Shown: positions 53,163 through 62,625 of the stretch, piece after piece
How positions within the stretch are numbered: the first letter of the stretch is position 1
Layout of the letters: the number at the start of each line of letters is the position of its first letter
Source: Blastococcus sp. CT_GayMR19
GTDB taxonomy: Bacteria > Actinomycetota > Actinomycetes > Mycobacteriales > Geodermatophilaceae
Reading direction: 5' to 3'
Assembly: GCF_004570385.1 (NCBI RefSeq)
Contig: NZ_SPQL01000010.1
Location: 1 to 64,000, forward strand
DNA: 64,000 nucleotides
Translations under genes and position numbers: made by a program
Notes under the pieces: generated by a model
What the model was told of the DNA's origin: nothing
What the model saw: only the letters and a program-made list of their open reading frames with translations
Databases searched by the model: none

Positions 53163-53600
53163 TCAGTCCTCGTTGACCGCCTGGAGCAGGTCGTAGAGCT
53201 CGTCGGCCGAGCCGGCGGCGAGCAGCTTCTCCACCTCGTCGGTGTCCGAGAAGACGATCGCGATCTTCCCCAGGATCTCCAGATGGCCGTTGTCCACTCC
53301 GGCGATCCCGACGGCGAAGCGCACCTCGTTGCCGTCCCAGTCGACGGGTGCGTCGTACCGCACGACAGAGATGGCCGACCGGCCGATGGTGTCCTTGGCC
53401 TCGTTGGTGCCGTGCGGGATGGCGAGGAAGTTGCCCATGTAGGTGGACACCGACTTCTCCCGCTCGAACATGGCGTCCACGTACGCAGGGCTCACCGCCC
53501 CCGCGTCGACCAGCAGTCGCCCGGCCTCGCGGATCGCGTCGTCCTTGCTCCGGGCGTCGCCGGGGACCTTGACCTGGGACCGGGTGAGGACATCGCTCAT
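53163..53600 (-). CDS. mtlF: PTS mannitol-type EIIA component
   Basis: A 145-residue phosphocarrier of the mannitol/fructose EIIA family. Histidine 63 in LAIPHGTNEAKD is the phosphorylated residue, receiving phosphate from HPr. Other family sequences are YVDAMFEREKSVSTYMGNF and AVGIAGVDNGHLEILGKIA. It lies 64 bases after the IICB gene and is its separate IIA partner, as in Gram-positive mannitol systems. Confidence 0.92.
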   Translation of the reverse strand: MSDVLTRSQVKVPGDARSKDDAIREAGRLLVDAGAVSPAYVDAMFEREKSVSTYMGNFLAIPHGTNEAKDTIGRSAISVVRYDAPVDWDGNEVRFAVGIAGVDNGHLEILGKIAIVFSDTDEVEKLLAAGSADELYDLLQAVNED

Positions 53601-53664
53601 GGAACCCCCTGGAAGTGGTGCCGGCCGGCCGGCGCCCGTGCGGGAGCCGGCCGGCCGGGTCTGG

Positions 53665-55212
53665 TCAACGCGAGGACGAGCTGCCCTGGGCGTTGGTGGT
53701 CTTCAGCTCCTCGACGATCCCGTCGTACTGCGGGCTGTTCATGAAGTTGTCGACCGACACGTGCTCGGCCGACGGGGACATGGTCCTGGCCCGCGGCGTG
53801 AGGTCCTGGTGCGTCACGACCAGGTCGACGTCGTCGGTCAGGTTGGCGATCGCCACGTTCTGCACCTCCACGTCGGTGAAGCCGGCCTTCTTGATCTTGT
53901 TGCGGAGCACCGAGGCGCCCATCGCGCTCGATCCCATGCCGGCGTCGCAGGCGAAGGCGATGCGGTGGATCGGCTTCCTGGCTCCGGCGTGGGTGCCGGG
54001 GTGCGCCAGGCCGGCGGCCTCGAGCTGGTCCTCCTGGGCCTCGTCGGTGGGCGAGAGGTACCCGGCGACGCTGCTCCGCTTGCCCTTCATGGCCTCCATC
54101 TCGGCGGTGGCCTCCCCGAGGTCGCCACCCTTCTTGCGGTCCAGCTTGAGCAGGAGCGAGCAGATCGCGAACGACGTCGCGGCGGCGAGGAGCACGGAGA
54201 GGATGACGCCCACGAAGCTGTCGCCCGGCGTCTGTGCCAGCACCGCGATGATCGAACCGGGAGCGGCCGGTGCCCGCAGTCCGGCGTCGAACACCACGAG
54301 GGTCCCGATGCCCACCATGCCGCCGGCGATCATGCCGAGCAGCAGGATCGGCTTCATCAGGACGAACGGGAAGTAGATCTCGTGGATGCCGCCGAAGAAG
54401 TGGATGATCGCCGCCCCCGGTGCGGTGCTCCGGGCCATCCCGGTGCCGAACAGCATGTAGGCGAGCAGGACGCCCAGGCCGGGCCCGGGGTTGGCCTCCA
54501 GCAGGAAGAGGATCGACTTGCCGGTCTCCGCGGCCTGCTGCACACCGAGCGGGGTCAGCACGCCGTGGTTGATCGCGTTGTTGAGGAACAGCACCTTGGC
54601 CGGCTCGATGAGGATGCTCGCGATGGGCAGCACCCCGTTGTCGACGAGCCAGTCCACCCCGTTGCCGAGGGCCCGCGACACGGCCTCCACGACGGGGCCG
54701 AAGGCGAAGAAGCCGACGACGGCGAGCGCGGCCGCCACGATGCCCGCGGAGAAGTTGTTCACCAGCATCTCGAAGCCGGGCTTGATCTTGCCGTCCCAGA
54801 GCTTGTCGATCTGCTTCATCACCCAGGCGGCGAGCGGGGCCATGATCAGCGCGCCGAGGAACATCGGCTGATCGGTGCTGACGATGACGCCCATGGTCGC
54901 TACGACGGCGACCACGGCACCGCGGACGCCGTAGACCATCCGGCCGCCCTGCGCCGCGATCAGCAGCGGCAGCATGAACCGGATCATCGGGCCGACCAGG
55001 CCGATGTTCGGTGCGCCCGCCTCGTTCTCCCCGAAGCCGCCGAGGCCGCCCACCGGGAACGGGCCCTTCTCGATGAAGAGCGCCGTGATGATGCCCCACG
55101 CGATGAACGCGGCGATGTTCGGCATGATCATTCCGGACAGGAAGGTGCCGAACTTCTGCACAGCGATCCTGGCGCCTGAGCGCCCCGCAGGTGCCGACGT
55201 TGTTGCGCTCAC
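53665..55212 (-). CDS. mtlA: PTS mannitol-type EIICB component
   Basis: A 515-residue membrane permease of the PTS. The IIC domain spans residues ~15-345 with eight or so membrane segments; NNAINHGVLTPLG and GGIHEIYFPFVLMKP are the mannitol-family substrate-channel motifs. The IIB domain follows near residue 415, with phosphocysteine 422 in AFACDAGMGSSAMG. It takes up a hexitol and releases it as the phosphate. GTG 55212 has GGAGG eight bases upstream. It heads an operon with mtlF and the zinc dehydrogenase and is divergent from the DeoR regulator. Confidence 0.93.
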   Translation of the reverse strand: MSATTSAPAGRSGARIAVQKFGTFLSGMIMPNIAAFIAWGIITALFIEKGPFPVGGLGGFGENEAGAPNIGLVGPMIRFMLPLLIAAQGGRMVYGVRGAVVAVVATMGVIVSTDQPMFLGALIMAPLAAWVMKQIDKLWDGKIKPGFEMLVNNFSAGIVAAALAVVGFFAFGPVVEAVSRALGNGVDWLVDNGVLPIASILIEPAKVLFLNNAINHGVLTPLGVQQAAETGKSILFLLEANPGPGLGVLLAYMLFGTGMARSTAPGAAIIHFFGGIHEIYFPFVLMKPILLLGMIAGGMVGIGTLVVFDAGLRAPAAPGSIIAVLAQTPGDSFVGVILSVLLAAATSFAICSLLLKLDRKKGGDLGEATAEMEAMKGKRSSVAGYLSPTDEAQEDQLEAAGLAHPGTHAGARKPIHRIAFACDAGMGSSAMGASVLRNKIKKAGFTDVEVQNVAIANLTDDVDLVVTHQDLTPRARTMSPSAEHVSVDNFMNSPQYDGIVEELKTTNAQGSSSSR

Positions 55213-55365
55213 TGGCTTTCCTCCCGGTGGGGACGGATGGACTTCGAGTCGCCCGCGTTCCGCTCGGCCTTTCCCGGCCGGGCTGGGCACCACCGCCGCC
55301 GGGGCCCGGCCGGCGCGGCGCCGTCTCCCCCTGGCGGGGGATCGTGCGGCCACGGTGCGGCTGGA

Positions 55366-55381
55366 CGTGACCAGCGTCACG
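55366..55381. promoter_or_regulatory. CRP-like palindrome between mtlA and the DeoR gene
   Basis: CGTGACCAGCGTCACG is a perfect palindrome that fits the CRP/GlxR consensus TGTGA-N6-TCACA at the inner eight positions. It lies 154 bases upstream of mtlA and 101 bases upstream of the DeoR start. It would allow catabolite control of the PTS operon. Extending by one base gives a 7-4-7 inverted repeat (55365-55382). Confidence 0.7.
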
Positions 55382-55390
55382 TACGGGCGC

Positions 55391-55429
55391 TAGTCTTGTC
55401 AACGGATTCCAACGCGAAACAACAGATTC
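55391..55429 (+). promoter_or_regulatory. Probable promoter and DeoR operator of the mtl-deoR region
   Basis: TAGTCT at 55391-55396 is a good -10 box for the DeoR gene. Just downstream AACGGATTC (55401-55409) and AACAGATTC (55421-55429) form a direct repeat 20 bases apart, the spacing expected for a DeoR-family dimer. The pair covers the likely transcription start, so the regulator would repress itself and perhaps mtlA. Confidence 0.5.
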
Positions 55430-55481
55430 AGGCTCCATGCCACAGGACCGGACACGCAGAGGATCGGAGGGCCGGAGTTCC

Positions 55482-56249
55482 GTGTATCCAGAGGAACGGC
55501 AGCAGGCGATCGCGCAGCTCGTGGGTCAGCGCGGCCGGCTCAGCGTGACGACGACAGCCGAGCAGTTCGGCGTCACGACCGAGACCGTCCGGCGCGACCT
55601 CGCGGTCCTGGAGCGCGCGGGCATGCTCCGCCGCGTCCACGGCGGCGCCGTGCCGGTGAACGCGGTGGCACTCGTCGAGCTCGGGCTGGGCGAGCGCACC
55701 GGCCGGCTGGCGGAGCAGAAGAACAAGATCGCCGCCGCGGCACTGGAGTTCCTGCCCGGCACGAACGGCAGCATCATCCTCGACGGCGGGACCACGACCG
55801 CCGCGCTGGCCGAGCTGCTGCCGACGGACCGGCGGCTGCTGACCGTGACGAACGCGGTGCCGATCGCCGCCCGTCTGGCGACCGCGCCGGGCATCACGGT
55901 CCACATGCTGGGCGGGCGGGTCCGCGGCGTGACGCAGTGCGCCGTCGGGGAGTCAGCCGTCCGGACGCTGAGCAACCTCCGGGTGGACGTCGCCTTCATG
56001 GGGACCAACGGCATCACGACCAGCTACGGGTTCACCACACCGGACGAGGACGAGGCGCTGGTGAAGCGGTCGATGGTGAGTGCGGGGCAGCGCGTGGTCG
56101 TGCTCGCCGACTCCAGCAAGCTCGAGCGGGAGACCCTGATCCGCTTCGCCGCACCCGAGGACGTCGACGTCCTCATCACCGACGACGGCGCCGATCCCGA
56201 CGTCCTCGCTGCCCTCGAGAAGGCCGGGATCGAGGTCGTCCTCGCCTGA
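55482..56249 (+). CDS. DeoR/GlpR family transcriptional regulator
   Basis: A 255-residue repressor. The N-terminal winged helix is VYPEERQQAIAQLV, then LSVTTTAEQFGVTTETVRRD and GMLRRVHGGAV. The C-terminal phosphosugar-binding domain has IILDGGTTTAALAELLP, MLGGRV and AFMGTNGITTSYGFTTPDEDEA. Such regulators release DNA when they bind a sugar phosphate. GTG 55482 is chosen because the family typically begins with this YPEERQ sequence; an ATG at 55437 is in frame. It is divergent from the mannitol PTS operon, its likely target. Confidence 0.92.
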   Translation: MYPEERQQAIAQLVGQRGRLSVTTTAEQFGVTTETVRRDLAVLERAGMLRRVHGGAVPVNAVALVELGLGERTGRLAEQKNKIAAAALEFLPGTNGSIILDGGTTTAALAELLPTDRRLLTVTNAVPIAARLATAPGITVHMLGGRVRGVTQCAVGESAVRTLSNLRVDVAFMGTNGITTSYGFTTPDEDEALVKRSMVSAGQRVVVLADSSKLERETLIRFAAPEDVDVLITDDGADPDVLAALEKAGIEVVLA

Positions 56250-56272
56250 GCATCCGCTCCGCCGGCGCCCGG

Positions 56273-57232
56273 TCAGCGGCGAGCGGCCGCCGCGGCGTAG
56301 AGGGCGATGCCGGCGGCGACGCTGACGTTGAGCGACTCGGTGTCGCGGTCGATCGGGATGCGCACGACGACGTCGCAGCGCTCGCGTACCAGCCGGGAGA
56401 GCCCCGTGCCCTCTGCGCCGACCACCAGCACCACCGGGTCGGCGAAGCCGTCGTACTCGTGCAGATCGACGTCGCCCTCCCCCGCCAGGCCCACGGTCTG
56501 CAGCCCGGCGTCCTGGTATCCGGCCAGAGCCCGCGGCAGGTTGACCGCGCGCGCCACCTTGATCCGGGCGGCGGCACCCGCGCTCGTCCGCCAGGCCGAG
56601 GCTGTCATCCCGACGGCGCGACGCTGGGGGACGACGACCCCGTGGGCGTCGAACGCGGCCGCGGACCGGACGACGGCCCCGAGGTTGCGCGGGTCGGTGA
56701 CGCCGTCGAGCGCGACCAGCAGCGGGGGGCGCCCGGAGTTCCGCGCGATGTCGAGGAGATCCTCGGGGTGCGCGTAGTCGTAGGGCGGCACCTGCAGACC
56801 GATGCCCTGGTGGAGGGCGCCCTGCGACATCCGGTCGAACTCGGCCTTGCCCACCTCGAGCAGCGGCAGCCCGCGGTCGGCCGCCAGGGTCATGGCCTCG
56901 GCGATGCGCTCGTCGGTGGTGCGCAGGTTGTCGCCGGTGACGACGTAGAGCGCGTTCGCCGGGATCTGCGCGCGGAGGGCCTCCACCACCGGGTTGCGGC
57001 CGAGCAGCAGCTCCGGGGTCTCCTCCGCCCGCGCCCGGGCGCGGGCGCGGTCGGCCCGCTGCCGGGCGTCGACGGCGGCCCGGCGCTGGGCCGGGTGACC
57101 CGGGCGGGCCTCGGCCGGCGGAGTCGCACCGCGGCCGGCCAGGGACCGGCGGTTCTTGCCACCGGTCCCGGCGGTCGCGGTCTTCTTGCCGGCGCCGGTG
57201 GTACGGCCTCGGCGCTGACTGTTGCCGGCCAT
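56273..57232 (-). CDS. rlmB: 23S rRNA (guanosine-2'-O)-methyltransferase RlmB
   Basis: A 319-residue SpoU-family methyltransferase acting on 23S rRNA. Residues 1-70 are a basic, low-complexity extension common in actinobacterial RlmB. The substrate-binding domain begins at [13 protein letters not shown]; the knotted SAM domain shows [32 protein letters not shown] and [21 protein letters not shown]. Its ATG shares one base with the stop of cysS (TGATG), so the two are translationally coupled. Confidence 0.95.
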   Translation of the reverse strand: MAGNSQRRGRTTGAGKKTATAGTGGKNRRSLAGRGATPPAEARPGHPAQRRAAVDARQRADRARARARAEETPELLLGRNPVVEALRAQIPANALYVVTGDNLRTTDERIAEAMTLAADRGLPLLEVGKAEFDRMSQGALHQGIGLQVPPYDYAHPEDLLDIARNSGRPPLLVALDGVTDPRNLGAVVRSAAAFDAHGVVVPQRRAVGMTASAWRTSAGAAARIKVARAVNLPRALAGYQDAGLQTVGLAGEGDVDLHEYDGFADPVVLVVGAEGTGLSRLVRERCDVVVRIPIDRDTESLNVSVAAGIALYAAAAARR

Positions 57233-58635
57233 CAGCGGCTCAGCTCCCATCGGGGTCCTTGCGGGGTGTCCTCGACGACGACGCCGAGGGCGGTGAGCTG
57301 GTCGCGGATCGCGTCGGCAGCAGAGAAGTCCTTGCGGGCGCGGGCGGCCTGCCGCTGCTCGAGCGCCAGCGCGACGAGGCCGTCGGTGGCCCGGGCCAGC
57401 CGGTCGTCGCCCCCGCCGTCGGCCCACTGGGGGTCGAGCGGGTCGAGACCGAGGACGCCGAGCATCGCCCGGACGGAGCCGAGCGTGCCGGCGACGGCGC
57501 GGTCGGCGCCGTCGGCCAGCGCGGTGTTGCCCTCGCGCACGAGGTCGTGGACGGCCGCGAGCGCGGCGGGCGTGCCGAGGTCGTCGTCCAGGGCCTTTGT
57601 GAACTCGGCGCAGAGCACGCGCGATCCGGCGTCCGCACCCACGCGCTCAGCGGCCCGCCGGACGAAGGACTCGATCCGCCGGTAGGCGACGCCCGCCTCC
57701 GCCAGCGCGGTGTCGGTGAACTCGATCGCCGACCGGTAGTGCGGCGCGATCAGGTAGTAGCGCAGCTCGACCGGCCGCACCCGCTGGACCACCTCGTCGA
57801 CCAGCGCGGTGTTGCCCAGGGACTTGCTCATCTTCTCGCCGCCGAGGGTCACCCAGCCGTTGTGCAGCCAGTAGCGCGCGAACGCGTCGCCGGCCGCCCG
57901 GGACTGGGCCTGCTCGTTCTCGTGGTGCGGAAAGCGCAGGTCCAGACCGCCGCCGTGGATGTCGAACTCGGCCCCGAGGTAGCGCCCCACCATGGCCGAG
58001 CACTCCAGGTGCCAGCCCGGGCGGCCGCGGCCCCACGGCGTCGGCCACGAGGCGGTCTCCGGCTCGCCGTCCTTGTGCGCCTTCCAGAGGGCGAAGTCGC
58101 GTGGGTCCCGCTTCCGGTCGTCGGTCTCGGTGTCGGCGGCCGACTGCAGGTCGTCGAGGCGCTGACCGGTCAGTGCCCCGTACTCGGGGAACGAGCGGAC
58201 GTCGAAGTAGACGTCGCCGTCGGCGGCGTAGGCGTGGCCGCGCTCGATCAGCCGCTCCATGAGCGTGACCATCTCGGGGATGTGCCCCGTGGCGCGCGGC
58301 TCGTAGGTGGGGGGCAGGACGCCGAGGACGTCGTAGGCGCGCGTGCAGGCCCGCTCGTTGTCGTAGGCCCACGCCCACCACGGGACGCCGTGGTCGTCGG
58401 CCTTGGCCAGGATCTTGTCGTCGATGTCGGTGACGTTGCGGACGTAGGTGACCTCGAGCCCGCTGTGGGTCAGCCAGCGCCGCAGGACGTCGAAGGCGAG
58501 CGCGGCCCGGACGTGGCCGATGTGCGGTCGCCCCTGGACGGTGAGCCCGCAGACGTAGACGGAGGCCTGACCGGCACGCAGCGGCGTGAAGTCGCGGACC
58601 GCGCGGGCGGCCGTGTCGTACAGGCGGAGGCTCAC
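57232..58635 (-). CDS. cysS: Cysteinyl-tRNA synthetase
   Basis: A 467-residue class I synthetase. Zinc and cysteine binding begins at YVCGLTVQG (cysteine 29), the HIGH-like motif is HIGH at residues 38-41, and KMSKS is at 268-272 in [28 protein letters not shown] is diagnostic. GTG 58635 lies seven bases after TAGACT, suggesting a leaderless message. In most actinobacteria ispF lies immediately upstream; here a two-gene biosynthetic insertion on the other strand separates them. Confidence 0.96.
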   Translation of the reverse strand: MSLRLYDTAARAVRDFTPLRAGQASVYVCGLTVQGRPHIGHVRAALAFDVLRRWLTHSGLEVTYVRNVTDIDDKILAKADDHGVPWWAWAYDNERACTRAYDVLGVLPPTYEPRATGHIPEMVTLMERLIERGHAYAADGDVYFDVRSFPEYGALTGQRLDDLQSAADTETDDRKRDPRDFALWKAHKDGEPETASWPTPWGRGRPGWHLECSAMVGRYLGAEFDIHGGGLDLRFPHHENEQAQSRAAGDAFARYWLHNGWVTLGGEKMSKSLGNTALVDEVVQRVRPVELRYYLIAPHYRSAIEFTDTALAEAGVAYRRIESFVRRAAERVGADAGSRVLCAEFTKALDDDLGTPAALAAVHDLVREGNTALADGADRAVAGTLGSVRAMLGVLGLDPLDPQWADGGGDDRLARATDGLVALALEQRQAARARKDFSAADAIRDQLTALGVVVEDTPQGPRWELSR

Positions 58636-58877
58636 CGGCGCGAGTCTACGGTCCGGCGCACCCGCCCCCTGACGGCTCGGCTGCCCGGCAACCGCCCCCG
58701 GCCGCGCCGCGGGGCCCGGACTCCCCGCCGGTCGCCCCGCTCGGACGGCGGCTCCGTCCGGCCCTCGACCAGCGGTGTCCGCGTCACCCGTGGGAGTAGG
58801 ACCGGTTCCCGTCGCCACCCTCCAAACCTACGATCAGGACTGCAGACTCCTCTTCCGACCGAGACACGGGGTGACAG

Positions 58878-59657
58878 GTGCCACCGACCGTCCTGTCGGC
58901 GCCACACCTTCTCGGAGCGACCGCAGTACCGTCGCCGCCGCGGATCCCCGATGTCCACGGGGGAGCGCGCGCCCACCGGTCGACCGGGCGGGCACCGCTG
59001 CCGACGGTGTGGGTCTGGCGCATCGACGTCACGGACGGCCGGCACGAGGACTTCGTCGCGGCGACCCACCTGACCGACGCCGAACGGCTGCGCGCATCCC
59101 TGGGCACCGATGCGGTGCGCCGCCGCCGCATCCTGCTCCGGGGGGCGCTGCGGCAGGTGCTCGGCGGCCTCCTCGACGTCCTCCCCGCCCGCGTTCCCCT
59201 GGTCGAGGACGGCGGCCGGCCGCTGCTGCCGACCGACCGGGGCCTGCGGTTCAGCTGCTCGGCCAGTGGCCGGGTGGGGCTCGTCGCGGTGGCGGCGGGG
59301 TCGGACGTGGGCGTGGACGTCCAGGAGCACCGGGACGAGGACGCGCGGGCAGCCACGGCCGAGGGCTGGCTCACCACGGCCGAGGAGCGCGCCCTCCAGG
59401 GCCTGCCCCCGGCGGACCGCCTCCGCGCCGTCACCCGGTGCTGGACCCAGAAGGAAGCCGTGCTCAAGGGCCTCGGCCTGGGCCTCCGGCAGGCCCCGGT
59501 CACGGTGGCCACCCCGGTCGCGCCCGCCGGGCGCATCGGGGAGTGGTGGACAGCCCCGGTTGCCGTCCGCCCCGGTCACGTCGCCAGCGTCGTGATCCGC
59601 ACCCCTCAGGACGAGGTCGACCTCGTCGTTCGAGACATGATCGTGGGAGAAACCTGA
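58878..59657 (+). CDS. 4'-phosphopantetheinyl transferase (Sfp type)
   Basis: A 259-residue enzyme that transfers the phosphopantetheine arm of CoA to carrier proteins. The Sfp core begins near residue 44 (VWVWRIDV). The magnesium motif is GVDVQEHRDED, with glutamine where Sfp has glutamate, and the second motif is RCWTQKEAVLKGLGLGL. The first ~43 residues are an extra low-complexity extension; GTG 59007 is an alternative start. Its stop overlaps the ATG of the following A-PCP-TE gene by one base, so it is very probably the dedicated activator of that carrier domain. Confidence 0.88.
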   Translation: MPPTVLSAPHLLGATAVPSPPRIPDVHGGARAHRSTGRAPLPTVWVWRIDVTDGRHEDFVAATHLTDAERLRASLGTDAVRRRRILLRGALRQVLGGLLDVLPARVPLVEDGGRPLLPTDRGLRFSCSASGRVGLVAVAAGSDVGVDVQEHRDEDARAATAEGWLTTAEERALQGLPPADRLRAVTRCWTQKEAVLKGLGLGLRQAPVTVATPVAPAGRIGEWWTAPVAVRPGHVASVVIRTPQDEVDLVVRDMIVGET

Positions 59658-62602
59658 TGAGCACCTCCGTCCGTAGCCCTCTCGAGCGCGGGACCGGTGG
59701 GCGAGTGCCTCAGATCGCCGCCTTCCGGGAGGCGTGCGAGGGACGTACCGGGGAGTTCCTCGGCTCCCCCGAGGCGCTGCACGCGTGGTCCGTCGACTCC
59801 TACCGCGACTTCTGGGGCGCGTTCCTCGACTGGTCCGGGCTGGCCTGGGAGGGGTCGGCGACGGAGGTCTGCACGGACGACGACATCGAGCGCGCCGTCT
59901 TCTTCCCCGGCGTGCGGCTGAACTACGCGGAGAACCTCCTGCGCCCGCTGCCCGGCGTGGACGACGACGCGCCCGCGCTCACCTCGCTGCACGCCTCCCC
60001 CGGCGGCGTCGAGCAGTTCTCCCGCCGCGAGCTCCGGGGCGCCGTCGCCCGTACGGCCGCCGTGCTCGGCCGGCTCGGCATCGACGTCGGCGACCGCGTC
60101 GCGGTGATCGCGCCCAACCACGCCCGCGCCGTGAGCGTGTCCCTCGCCGTGGCCGCGCGGGGCGCCACGCTGTCCACCGTCACGCCGGACATGGGCCCCA
60201 CCGCGCTGATCGGGCGGCTGGAGCAGGTCGAGCCCGTCCTGCTCCTGGTCGACCGCACCCAGATGCCCGACAGCGCCGACGGCGGCCTGCTGGCCACGCT
60301 GCTCGCCGCCCTGCCGTCGGTGCGGCAGCTGGTCGTCCTGGACGACCTCCCCCTCCCCGAGCTTCCGGACGTGGCCGTGGACCGGCTGAGCCGGCTGGAG
60401 GCCGAGGTCGCCGAGCCCGCGACCGAGACGTGGCCGCGCCTGCCGTTCAACCAGCCGCTGTGGGTGATGTTCTCCTCCGGGACGACCGGACCGCCGAAGG
60501 CGATGGTGCACGGCGCGGGCGGCTCGCTGATCGAGCACGTCAAGGAGCACCGGCTGCACGGGGACCTCACCCCGGACGACGTCCTCTACTTCCACACGAC
60601 CACCGCCTGGATGATGTGGAACTGGCAGCTCTCGGCGCTGGCCGTGGGCGCGCACGTCGTCCTCTACGACGGACCGATCGCCGGCCCCGAGACGCTGTGG
60701 CGGCTGGTCGCCGACCAGGGCGTCACCGTGTTCGGGACGAGCCCGCCGTACCTCCAGCTGTGCCAGGACGCCGGCTACCGGCCCGCGGCCGAGGTGGACC
60801 TCGGCCGGCTGCGCGCCGTCCTGTCCACCGGGGCCGTCCTGCACGACTGGCAGTTCGACTGGGTGGCGAGGGAGGTCGGCCCGGTCCCGCTGCAGTCCGT
60901 CTCCGGGGGCACCGACATCATCGGCTGCTTCGTGCTCGGTCATCCGGAGCGTCCCGTGGAGCGGGGATGGTGCCAGTCGATCGGCCTCGGCCTCGACGTC
61001 GCGGCCCTGGACGACGAGGGCCGGCCGGTCCTCGACGAGGTGGGCGAGCTGGTCTGCCGGCGTCCGTTCCCGTCCCGGCCGCTGTGCTTCCTGCGCGATC
61101 CCGACGGGTCGCGGTTCCACGACGCCTACTTCGCCGACCACGCGGGCCTGTGGACCCACGGTGACCTGATCACGATCGGCCGGGACGGGGGCGCCCGGAT
61201 GCACGGCCGCTCCGACGGCGTGCTGAACATCAGCGGCATCCGGATCGGTCCGGCGGAGATCTACCGCATCCTCCGGGCGATGCCGGAGGTCCTCGACTCC
61301 ATGGCCGTGGAACAGCTCGTCGGCAGCGATTCCCGGCTGCTGCTGCTGGTCGTCCTGCGCCCGGGTGCCGTCTTCGACGACCAGCTCGCCGCCCGCATCC
61401 GCGCCCGGCTGCGCACCGAGGGTTCCGCGGCGCACGTCCCCCAGGTCGTCGTGCCCGTCGACGAGCTGCCCACCACGCATAACGGCAAGCGGTCGGAGCG
61501 GGCGGCCCGGGACGCGGTCAACGGCGCTCCCGTCCGCAACCTCGCCGCGCTGAAGAACCCGGGCAGCCTCGACGCGATCCGGGACGCCGTCCGGGCGGCG
61601 GCGGAGCGAACCGCCGAGGCGCCGGCCGGCGAGCCGGACTCCGCGGACCGGGTGACGGCCGCGGTGTCGCTGGTCTTCCGCGACGTCCTCGGGGTCTCGT
61701 CCATCGACCACACGGCGAACTTCTTCGACCTCGGTGGGACGTCCCGCCAGTCCATGACGATCCTCCGTCGGCTGCGCAACGAGCTGCGCCGCCCGGTGCC
61801 GGTGGACACCTTCCTTGCGGCGCCCACCGTCGAGGGGCTCGCCGAGGCGCTGCGCCGGCCCGCGGTGGGCGGTTCCCGCTTCCCCGTCCTGAAGGCGGGC
61901 GAGGCATCGGAGGCGCCGCTCTACCTCGTGCACGGCGTCTACGGCGACGTCGACGGCTACCGGGGGCTGTGCGAGCACCTGGACACGCGCGCGACCGTCT
62001 ACGGCATCGAAGGATCGCTCATCGACCCCTCCGGGCGGGCGAAGACCATCGAGGAGATCGCCGCCGAGAACGTGGCGGAGCTGTCCTCCTTCCAGCCGAC
62101 CGGCCCGGTCCGGCTCGCCGGGTTCAGCTTCGGCGGCCTGGTGGCGTTCGAGATGGCCCGGCAGCTGGCGGAGGCGGGCCGGACCCCGGAGCACCTCGCC
62201 CTGCTCGACGTCCGGCCGCCCAAGGGCTCCCTGACGCGGTTCGAGAATCTCCTCCGCAAGGCGTCGACCCTCATCGCGCTGTTCATCCCGGCCTTCCACG
62301 ACCGCACCCTCGGGCAGGCCATCCGGGACCGCTTCCGGAAGTCGGCCACGCCGTCCGACCGCCAGGCCCTGCGCGGCGGCGTCGTCGTCTACGACGAGTA
62401 CCGGTGGCAGCGCTACGAGGGGCCGGTCACGTACTTCCGCGCCCGCGTCCGTCTCCCCGTCATCATGTGCATGCTGTTCGCGTGGCGCCGTGCGGCGCCG
62501 AACCTCCGCGTGGTCGGCGTCCCCGGGGAGCACGACGATCTGCTGGACGCCCACCACGCCCAGCGCCTCGCCGAGCGGATGTCGGAGGCCCTGCGCGCCT
62601 GA
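59657..62602 (+). CDS. Acetoacetyl-CoA-synthetase-like A-PCP-TE enzyme (NRPS-like)
   Basis: A 981-residue, three-domain enzyme. Residues ~1-650 form an adenylation domain of the acetoacetyl-CoA synthetase type: DFWGAFLDWSGLAWEG, FFPGVRLNYAENLL, MFSSGTTGPPKAMVHGAGG (lysine 281), TTTAWMMWNWQLSALAV, and the catalytic lysine 611 in THNGKRSERAA. Residues ~660-735 are a carrier domain with serine 696 in NFFDLGGTSRQS. Residues ~745-981 are a type I thioesterase with serine 824 (AGFSFGGL), aspartate 851 (LLDVRPP) and histidine 959 (GEHDDLLD). There is no condensation domain. It probably loads a small acid and releases or self-condenses it. The coupled PPTase upstream should activate it. Confidence 0.88.
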   Translation: MSTSVRSPLERGTGGRVPQIAAFREACEGRTGEFLGSPEALHAWSVDSYRDFWGAFLDWSGLAWEGSATEVCTDDDIERAVFFPGVRLNYAENLLRPLPGVDDDAPALTSLHASPGGVEQFSRRELRGAVARTAAVLGRLGIDVGDRVAVIAPNHARAVSVSLAVAARGATLSTVTPDMGPTALIGRLEQVEPVLLLVDRTQMPDSADGGLLATLLAALPSVRQLVVLDDLPLPELPDVAVDRLSRLEAEVAEPATETWPRLPFNQPLWVMFSSGTTGPPKAMVHGAGGSLIEHVKEHRLHGDLTPDDVLYFHTTTAWMMWNWQLSALAVGAHVVLYDGPIAGPETLWRLVADQGVTVFGTSPPYLQLCQDAGYRPAAEVDLGRLRAVLSTGAVLHDWQFDWVAREVGPVPLQSVSGGTDIIGCFVLGHPERPVERGWCQSIGLGLDVAALDDEGRPVLDEVGELVCRRPFPSRPLCFLRDPDGSRFHDAYFADHAGLWTHGDLITIGRDGGARMHGRSDGVLNISGIRIGPAEIYRILRAMPEVLDSMAVEQLVGSDSRLLLLVVLRPGAVFDDQLAARIRARLRTEGSAAHVPQVVVPVDELPTTHNGKRSERAARDAVNGAPVRNLAALKNPGSLDAIRDAVRAAAERTAEAPAGEPDSADRVTAAVSLVFRDVLGVSSIDHTANFFDLGGTSRQSMTILRRLRNELRRPVPVDTFLAAPTVEGLAEALRRPAVGGSRFPVLKAGEASEAPLYLVHGVYGDVDGYRGLCEHLDTRATVYGIEGSLIDPSGRAKTIEEIAAENVAELSSFQPTGPVRLAGFSFGGLVAFEMARQLAEAGRTPEHLALLDVRPPKGSLTRFENLLRKASTLIALFIPAFHDRTLGQAIRDRFRKSATPSDRQALRGGVVVYDEYRWQRYEGPVTYFRARVRLPVIMCMLFAWRRAAPNLRVVGVPGEHDDLLDAHHAQRLAERMSEALRA

Positions 62603-62625
62603 GGGGCGCACGGTCGTCCGGCGAC

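Noticed and set aside
58636..62602. Full non-ribosomal peptide synthetase cluster
   Set aside because: Only one adenylation and one carrier domain exist, no condensation domain, transporter, regulator or tailoring gene is adjacent, and housekeeping genes flank it on both sides.
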